Shown here in pieces: positions 56,134 through 64,000 of a DNA stretch of 64,000 bases. The DNA is taken from contig NW_022651105.1 of the NCBI RefSeq assembly GCF_004027225.2, positions 124,001 to 188,000 on the forward strand, written 5' to 3'. Below the pieces are notes generated by a model, which was not told the DNA's origin, did no database searches, and saw only the letters and a program-made list of their open reading frames with translations. Numbering within the stretch: the stretch's first letter is position 1; every line of letters begins with the position of its first letter. The position numbers and the translations under genes are program-made. The stretch is from Strigops habroptila (lineage: Eukaryota > Chordata > Aves > Psittaciformes > Psittacidae).

Positions 56134-57025
56134 CTGCAAAGAGCAAAGGCACCACGTTAATCCCATGGGATTCCCTCATCCCAAACACGCCATCCCAGTG
56201 TCCAACCAAGGGTCACCCTCCTCTATGGTCACTCAACCCATCACCACTTGGATTCCATCACCAGTTCTCCCAGTTGCACCCACAGAATCCAAACTGGAAT
56301 GGTTGGGGCTTGGTTTCACCCCATTGAGAGCCCCCATGGACCCACAGCATGGTCCTGGATCCTCCAGGATCTGAATCCAGCCACATCCCAGCACCCCCAG
56401 GCCTATCTTGTGCTTTGATCCCTCAGTTTTCCCCACGGCCAAAGTACTTGGAAGCATTTTCCCTCGGGAAGGTGGGATTGAAGGTGGGATCCCATAAGCT
56501 GCAAGTCAAGGAGAAGGAAGTGGAGAACCTCCTTGAAGCTCCACCTGGATGAAGCTCCTGGCTTTGAACAACCCAACTTCAACTGTAATTATGGTCAGGA
56601 TCAGCTATGGAATTCCATGGATAATGGGAATGGTGAAGGCTCGAAGGCTGGAGAATCCTACTTCCATGAATAGTTTCCTGCTCCTCATTCCCAGATTATC
56701 CCAGTAGGAAAGCTTAACCCCAGACAAGGTGACGGCACCGGGAAAGGGAAGAGGGTTTAGGAATTCCATTCCGCTGGAAGCGACAGGGGAGGAATTGGAC
56801 ACAGTAACAGCAACAGGGACCCTTGGGATAATCCTTAGGGATAACGATTGGAACGTGGGGTGTGAAACAGCAGCTTTGGGATCGCTCTTGGGAAGCTGAG
56901 GCCATCCCATAGCACCCGGAGACAAGGAGCTTCCTGGCTCCATTGGTGAATCCAAAGCCCACATTCCCTTTGGAAAGGGGCTTCCAAGCCCAGGAGTGGT
57001 TCATGGAGCCCCAACCGGAACATCC
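56134..57025. other. BICRA 5' intron, unique sequence
   Basis: Immediately upstream of the first coding exon (acceptor at 56134-56135). Unique sequence with no recognisable exon; possible weak CR1 similarity at the right end only. Confidence 0.5.
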
Positions 57026-57029
57026 AGCA

Positions 57030-57905
57030 TTCCATGACCATGGAAGAACCAATGAGGACACTCAAGGGATGGACCCCCAGCACGTCCTTGGGAATCCATC
57101 CCACCTGGAGCAGCTCATGGAGCTCAACCAGCTCCTGCTCCTGGGGCAATTCCAAGGCCAAGGAGAAGGGATGGAGCAGCCCCGAGGAGAAGGATTTGGG
57201 ATGTTGGGGGAGGAGAAGGTCAACGGGAGCCACCAACAGCCCCATTGGGTCCTATGGGAGCTCCTTGTGTCCTATGGGAGCTCCCCACTGTGCCCTATGG
57301 GAGCTCCCCACTGTGTCCTATGGGAGCTCCCCACTGTGCCCTATGGGAGCTCCCCATTGCGTCCTATGGATGCTCCCCACTGTGTCCTATGGGAGCTCCC
57401 CACTGTGCCCTATGGATGCTCCCCATTGTGTCCTATGGATGCTCCCCATTGTGTCCTATGGATTCTCCCTATTGTGTCCAACAGGAGCTCCCCCTTGTAT
57501 CCTACAGGAGCTCCCCATTGTGTCCTATGGATGCTCCCCATTGTGTCCTATGGGAGCTCCCCACTGTGTCCCATGGGAGCAGCAGGGCCAAGGGGGGGAC
57601 CCTGCTGGAGCACTGGGGCCAGCTCTGGGCTCCCCAACATCAGGAGACCTGGAGCGGGGCCTTGGACACGGGATGGAGGGATGGGATGAGGAGATGATGG
57701 AAGAGCTGGATGGGATCTTGGGATGAAGCTCTTCCCCATGAGGGCGCTGGGACACTGGGATGGATGGAGAAGGTTTGGCTGCTCCACCCCTGGCAGTGCT
57801 CAAGGAGCAGCCTGCCCTATGGAAGGTGTCCCTGGGGGTTGGATCTGGATGATTCCAGCTCCTTCCCATCCCAACCCATCCCATGGCTCCATGATTCCTC
57901 AGGCT
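57030..57905 (+). mobile_element. CR1 LINE, 3' part, split by a minisatellite
   Basis: Left part (57030-57238) resembles the CR1 segment preceding the conserved 3' block. After the repeat array, 57635-57905 has AGGAGACCTGGAGCGGGGCC, CCCCATGAGGGCGCTGGGAC, a GGAAGGTGTCCCTGGGGGTT block and the terminal CCATGATTCC. Parallel in order to the copy at 51470-51990, so both derive from the same subfamily. Confidence 0.72.
57240..57600. repeat. CTATGGGAGCTCCCCACTGT array inside a CR1 copy
   Basis: About 16 units of 22-23 bp (TGTCCTATGGGAGCTCCCCA, alternating with GGATGCTCCCC). GGGAGCTCCC is a perfect palindrome. Placed exactly between the two recognisable CR1 parts. Confidence 0.92.
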
Positions 57906-57909
57906 TACC

Positions 57910-60515
57910 AAGGCCATGGATAAAACCACCCAAGAAGCCACCAAAGACCAAGAGCACCAACAGAAGCCTCCATTTCTCTTCCCATTCCCATTATCCCAAG
58001 ATCTAGACTCATTCCGGGTCCAAGGATGTGCAGCTTCTATTCCAAAAAGGGGGAGGGAAATGGGAATTCCCTGGTTTTTGGCAGCTCTGGGTGGTACTAA
58101 CGGGCATCGGCATCACTCGGACATGGAATGACAAGAACAAAGGAACAGGGAATTCCTGGTATTCCCTTCTTTCTTCCAGCATCCTCATGGATAATGCTAA
58201 AGAAGGATGAGGAGGACAAACCTCCCAACAAGAGAAGCATCTTCCAGCAGGAAAAAAAGCTGGGAATTCCCATTTCCGTGCAGAAGGAAGCTGGGAATTC
58301 CCATTTCCCGCTTGAGGGATGTGCAGAGTCAGCGGGAATCCCACTGGGAATCCCACCGGGAACAGAGGAAGTCTCCATTTCAATGCGGGAGGAGCTGCGG
58401 GAATGCCGCGGCCTCAGCTTCTCCCACCGGGATTGAAGGGAAGGATTCCTTTGGAAACCCACCCAGAGCTCACATTCCTAAGGAAACACTCCCCCCCCAT
58501 TCCAGAAACCGGGAGCTATTTGAGGGATAAACAGTGGCGGGTTCTGTTTTCCAGCAGGAACTTCCAAAAGGATCCGGCTGGATTTGGGAATTCCAGGCTA
58601 TTTGGAACCACTAAAGCTCAAATCCGGGCTCCCGCATTCCATTGTTCTCCCGATGGGATTTACATCCATGTCTCCATCCCGAGAATTCCATCAATCCTCC
58701 TCGCTCCATCACGACAAGGTGACCATCACCAGAGTGGGAATCAGGTTAGACACGGAATTCCTCTTTGGAATAACCCTCCTTAACACGGGATAGGAGGAAA
58801 GCGCTTGTATCCGATGGAACATCCCGGTTTTCCAGGCCTGGGATTTGGAAGAGGGAAAACCATCCCCATCACCTCATCCGGAGATCCACGAACAGGGAAC
58901 AGCAACAGGGATACGTTCTGGAATACAAGGCAGAGCTCCATAGGGAAGCACAAATCCATCGTCGCACTCAAACCCAGCACCTGAACCAGCATTCCCAGGT
59001 GCTGGAATTCCTTAACCCCCCTCTTCCCAGCGGGATATTTCTCCTCACCGCTGACTCTCTTATTCCTAAGTGGAGCGAGTTATTCCAGCTGCAAGGATTT
59101 TCCCTCTTCCTGGATAAACTGGAACCATGAGGATTGGAAAGGAGCCAGTTAAAGGCTTAAAGTGGGAATTCCATGGGATAAAGATGCCCTAAAGAGGAGG
59201 AAATCGCTTCCCAAAGAGGAGCTTCCCCATAAACCAGCGCCGGTTGCACATCCCGGGAATGGTTTGGGCCATTCCTAGAACAAAAAGACCCCAAATCCTC
59301 TGGATGTTGGGAATATTGTACCCATTTGACAGCTTGAAGATTCCAGCCCTGAGGAATTCTGGCTTCCCCTCCTTGGCAACACAAATGGAATCCAGGAATT
59401 CCGACACCAGTTTGTTACAGGGAGGATTCCCAGAGGAAAACACTGTCTCCAGATGCGCCTTCTCCATTCCCATTGGCATTCCCGTATCCTGGCACCACCG
59501 ATATTCCAGCTTCTTATTTCTCATGGCAGCGAGTAGCTGAGGTTTGGGAAGCTTCCATGGCACTTCCAGCCCGTTGGATCCCATCCGTAGGGATGGGAAG
59601 ATGGACACCCCCTGCTCCTGGAGAAACCAAAATCCACCCACATTCCCTTTAGGAATTCCTCCTTGTTTTGTATGAGACAACCATTCCGTGCGGCAGGAAA
59701 ATGCTTTTGGATGGATCGATTCCCTCAAAATCACTTCCAGACTCGCATTCCCTTGGGAGGAGGAAGACAATGGGAAGCAAAGCACTGGATTTTCAAGGAA
59801 AAAGCTTGGGAAACACTTGCTGTGCCGAGGAGGAATGTTATTCCCAGGCTGGAAACGCCATTCCCGGTTCAGCCGGACACCAAGGAGCCGCTGCCGGTGG
59901 TTTTCCAGCCCTAACTCCTTGTTTTCCCACTGCTGGGATCAGAACAGTGGTTTTCCAGCAGGGAAAACCAGAGCCTATGTGAAATCCGAGGTCCTGCATG
60001 TGCCTGGTGGGAAAAGCCTCTTTCCCACCACGGAATTCCAAGTTCTTGGCACGCAAATGGAGCTTGATTGAGGGGTGGGATTGGGAAAGCAAACAGCAGG
60101 AAGAAAGAAGAGGGAAAAGCAGGAATGTGCCCAAATCCGCTTGGGAAAGGGGGCGGGAAGCTCTCAATCCCATCGCCAAAAGCCCAGCACCGGGAAGGGT
60201 TTGGGAATTGCGTCCCTTTTGCCATGGAATTCCAGCAGGAAGCACCCAGAAGCTCCCCGCTCCTGCTGGGAATGTTGCCAGGAGCGCATCCGTGTGGATG
60301 GGAGAGCGGGAAAAGGGAGTGGGAAGGAAAAGGGGGCGGAAAACACGGGGCTCCACCGCTGGCTCCGTCCCACATCCCGCTCTCCCACGGGATGGAGCTA
60401 CTCCTGGGAAAAGGGGAGGACGGATGCTCTTCCCTACACACACGGTACGTCTCCGGCACTGGGAAGAGCCGAGTACTTGGGAGAGAGGAGGAAGAGGAGG
60501 AGGAAACGGACCTGT
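57910..60515. other. Upstream or 5' intronic sequence of BICRA without recognised features
   Basis: About 2.6 kb of unique, moderately GC sequence. No exon, conserved protein match or tandem array recognised on either strand. 5' noncoding exons of BICRA may lie here but cannot be picked out by eye. Confidence 0.5.
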
Positions 60516-60517
60516 AG

Positions 60518-62345
60518 CTCCCTCCTCTTACTCAGAGGATACAACAGAGGCCTGTGAGCTCCGTTCACTTACTCAGAGGATACAACAGAGGCCTATGAGC
60601 TCCATTCACTTACTCAGAGGATACAACAGAGGCCTGGGAGCTCTGTTCACTTACTCAGAGGATACAACAGAGGCCTGTGAGCTCCATTCACTTACTCAGA
60701 GGATACAACAGAGGCCTGGGAGCTCCGTTCACTTACTCAGAGGATACAACAGAGGCCTGTGAGCTCCGTTCACTTACTCAGAGGATACAACAGAGGCCTG
60801 TGAGCTCCGTTCACTTACTCAGAGGATACAACAGAGGCCTGTGAGCTCCATTCACTTACTCAGAGGATACAACAGAGGCCTATGAGCTCCGTTCACTTAC
60901 TCAGAGGATACAACAGAGGCCTGTGAGCTCCATTCACTTACTCAGAGGATACAACAGAGGCCTATGAGCTCCATTCTCTTACTCAGAGGATACAACAGAG
61001 GCCTGTGAGCTCCATTCACTTACTCAGAGGATACGACAGAGGCCTATGAGCTCCGTTCACTTACTCAGAGGATACAACAGGGGCCTGTGAGCTCCATTCT
61101 CTTACTCAGAGGATACAACAGAGGCCTGGGAGCTCCGTTCACTTACTCAGAGGATACAACAGAGGCCTATGAGCTCCGTTCACTTACTCAGAGGATACAA
61201 GAGGCCTGTGAGCTCCATTCTCTTACTCAGAGGATACAACAGAGGCCTGTGAGCTCCGTTCACTTACTCAGAGGATACAACAGAGGCCTATGAGCTCCGT
61301 TCACTTACTCAGAGGATACAACAGAGGCCTATGAGCTCCATTCACTTACTCAGAGGATACAACAGAGGCCTGTGAGCTCCGTTCACTTACTCAGAGGATA
61401 CAACAGAGGCCTGTGAGCTCCATTCTCTTACTCAGAGGATACAACAGAGGCCTGTGAGCTCCATTCACTTACTCAGAGGATACGACAGAGGCCTATGAGC
61501 TCCGTTCACTTACTCAGAGGATACAACAGGGGCCTGTGAGCTCCATTCTCTTACTCAGAGGATACAACAGAGGCCTGTGAGCTCCGTTCACTTACTCAGA
61601 GGATACAACAGAGGCCTATGAGCTCCGTTCACTTACTCAGAGGATACAAGAGGCCTGTGAGCTCCATTCTCTTACTCAGAGGATACAACAGAGGCCTGTG
61701 AGCTCCGTTCACTTACTCAGAGGATACAACAGAGGCCTATGAGCTCCGTTCACTTACTCAGAGGATACAACAGAGGCCTATGAGCTCCATTCACTTACTC
61801 AGAGGATACAACAGAGGCCTGTGAGCTCCGTTCACTTACTCAGAGGATACAACAGAGGCCTGTGAGCTCCGTTCACTTACTCAGAGGATACAACAGAGGC
61901 CTGTGAGCTCCATTCACTTACTCAGAGGATACAACAGAGGCCTATGAGCTCCGTTCACTTACTCAGAGGATACAACAGAGGCCTGTGAGCTCCATTCTCT
62001 TACTCAGAGGATACAACAGAGGCCTGTGAGCTCCATTCACTTACTCAGAGGATACAACAGAGGCCTGGGAGCTCCGTTCACTTACTCAGAGGATACAAGA
62101 GGCCTGTGAGCTCCATTCTCTTACTCAGAGGATACAACAGAGGCCTGTGAGCTCCGTTCACTTACTCAGAGGATACAACAGAGGCCTATGAGCTCCGTTC
62201 ACTTACTCAGAGGATACAACAGAGGCCTATGAGCTCCATTCACTTACTCAGAGGATACAACAGAGGCCTGTGAGCTCCGTTCACTTACTCAGAGGATACA
62301 ACAGAGGCCTATGAGCTCCGTTCACTTACTCAGAGGATACTACAG
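60518..62345. repeat. 41-bp minisatellite with 11-unit (449-bp) higher-order repeat
   Basis: About 44 units of 41 bp: TTACTCAGAGGATACAACAG followed by AGGCCTGTGAGCTCCATTCAC, with variants at three positions (CTATGAG/CTGTGAG/CTGGGAG; CCATTC/CCGTTC; CACTT/CTCTT). A 38-bp variant lacking CAG (GATACAAGAGG) occurs at 61194, 61643 and 62092, exactly 449 bp apart, and its flanking units repeat in the same variant order. Diverged units continue to about 62560. Confidence 0.97.
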
Positions 62346-62584
62346 ACAGCTTCACTACCAGCTCCATCCTCCTACTCAGAGGATACAACACAGGCTTGAC
62401 TCCAGCTCCAAGTAGCTACAAGAGGCCTGACTTCTAGCTCCATCCTCTTACTCAGAAGATACAACACAGGCTGGACTATGAGCTCCATCCTCTTACAGAG
62501 TGGATACAACGCAGGCCTGGCTTCTAGCTGTATACGCCTTCCTACTCAGAGGATACTCTCCACGCCGCCGTCCTCTCACTCTAG

Positions 62585-63565
62585 AAATGATACTAGTGGT
62601 AATAACGGTGATAATAGTGGAAATAACAGTGCTAATAGTGGTAATAATGGTGATAATATACTAATAACAGTGCTAATACTGCTACTAGCAATGAAATACT
62701 GGCAGTAATGATGAAAATACTACTACTAATGATGAAAATACTGGTAATAACAACAAAAATACCAGTAATAATGATGAAAATACTGGTAATAATGATGATA
62801 ATACTACTAATAGTGACGAAAATACTGGAAATAATGATGATAATACTGCTAATAGCGACGAAAATACTGGAAATAATGATGATGATACTGGTAATAGTGA
62901 TGAAACTACTACTAATAATGATGAAAATATGGGTAATAGCAGGGCAAATACTGGTAATAATAAAAATACTGATAATAATGATGAAAATACTGGTAATAAC
63001 AATGAAAATACTGGTGATAAGTATTAAAACACTGGTGGTAAGGATGAAAATACCCGGAATAGTGATGAAAATACGAGTAATAACGACGATAATACTGCTA
63101 ATAGCAATGAAAATACTGCTAATAACGATGAAAATACTGGCAATAATGATGAGTAGTATTAACAATGTAAATAGTGGTGACAATGACAAAAATACTGCTA
63201 ATAATGATGTTAATACTGCTAATAACGATGGAAATACTGCTAATAGTGACAGAAATACTGCTAATAGCGATGGAAACACTGGTTATAACGACGGAAATAC
63301 TGCTAATAACCATGGAAATAGTGGTGATAACGACGAAAATACTGCTAATAATGATGATAATACTGCTAATAGTGATGAAAATACTGGTTATAACGATGGA
63401 AATGCTGCTAATAACGATGGAAATGCTACTAATAATGATGCAAACACTCTTAATACTGATGCAAATACTCCTAATAATGATGCAAATACTCCTAATAATG
63501 ATGCAAATACAGATACTACCCATAATAACAATGATGATAAGGATAGGAGCACTAATAATAACTAA
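62585..63565. repeat. AT-rich AATACTGSTAATAATGATG array
   Basis: About 45 units of 21 bp or multiples (GATGAAAATACTGGTAATAA and variants), all built from three-base steps, so open reading frames run through it on both strands. Strikingly AT-rich in a GC-rich window. Confidence 0.95.
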
Positions 63566-63975
63566 TAAAACCAAAGATCAGCCCAATTATTGACACTGCA
63601 ACCAAGCGCCAGCACCAAAGTGGAGCCTTTCCCCATCCCAACAGCTCCAGAACATGACACTGGGAACACAAACCCTGGAGCTGCCTCAGTTTCCCTTGGG
63701 ATCAAACAAACCCAACTCATGGACACAACACAACCAGGAGCGACGGCGGCATTCCGATAGGAAAACCCCCCCGGAACGAGGGGAGGGTGGGATATAGGGA
63801 ATGACTGGAAGCAAACAAGAGGGAAAACCGCCGGGAATGGGTGAATTTGGGAATCAAGGAGCCTACGGAGCCCGCGGCCACCCGGCCGGGATTATCCATG
63901 GGAAAAGCTGGAATACCTGGAAGCGGAGCAGGGAAATGACAACTAGAAGAAGGGTTTGAGGAGCAGCCAACGTCC

Positions 63976-63981
63976 TTTATT
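63976..63981 (-). promoter_or_regulatory. Isolated AATAAA on the minus strand at the window edge
   Basis: GAATAAAGGACG on the minus strand could be the 3' end of the next gene beyond the window, but no coding sequence is in view. The rest of 63570-64000 shows no recognisable feature. Confidence 0.25.
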
Positions 63982-64000
63982 CAGCTCGGGGGGTGGGGGG

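Noticed and set aside
60518-62345. CRISPR-like appearance of regularly spaced near-identical repeats
   Set aside because: There are no unique spacers; the whole 41-bp unit is repeated, and the host sequence is vertebrate. It is a minisatellite with higher-order structure.
62632-63579. Ile/Ser-rich and Asn/Asp-rich open frames resembling membrane or repeat proteins
   Set aside because: Triplet-stepped AT-rich array; no start context, no homology, open on both strands.

Overview
The window is vertebrate nuclear DNA, almost certainly from a bird and probably from a small GC-rich micro- or dot chromosome. The reasons are split genes with GT/AG introns, seven recognisable vertebrate orthologues packed into 64 kb, CR1-type LINE tails (the typical avian retroposon), and introns made largely of private GC-rich minisatellites. 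The coding sequences were assembled exon by exon. Every exon joins in frame with its neighbours and the proteins align end to end with the human orthologues as I remember them.

Layout. 182-2319 (-): EXOSC5, RNA exosome core. 2471-9803 (+): BCKDHA, E1-alpha of the mitochondrial branched-chain keto-acid dehydrogenase, divergent from EXOSC5 across a 151-bp CpG- and YY1-type promoter. 10959-14294 (-): DMAC2/ATP5SL, a complex I assembly factor, tail-to-tail with BCKDHA. 15588-17383 (-): SELENOW, with an in-frame UGA for selenocysteine and a foldable SECIS element 48 nt after the stop. 20008-28850 (-): NOP53/GLTSCR2, a nucleolar ribosome-biogenesis factor hosting a C/D-box snoRNA (probable SNORD23). 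30345-37776 (-): EHD2, a caveolar-neck ATPase. 41442-56128 (-): BICRA/GLTSCR1, the defining subunit of the non-canonical BAF complex. 56134 to the end is BICRA 5' intron or upstream sequence with two CR1 copies, a 41-bp minisatellite with higher-order structure and an AT-rich array.

EXOSC5-BCKDHA-DMAC2 matches human 19q13.2 and SELENOW-NOP53-EHD2-BICRA matches human 19q13.33, with the same internal order and relative strands. Here the two blocks are adjacent. The genes do not form a common pathway; their grouping is syntenic.

The most unusual feature is the repeat landscape. Nearly every intron longer than about 400 bp carries its own tandem repeat (9-46 bp units, some with higher-order units). 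One array in NOP53 intron 7 repeats the exon-7 5' splice site itself about twenty times. I found no CRISPR array, operon, prokaryotic gene or recognisable retrovirus.
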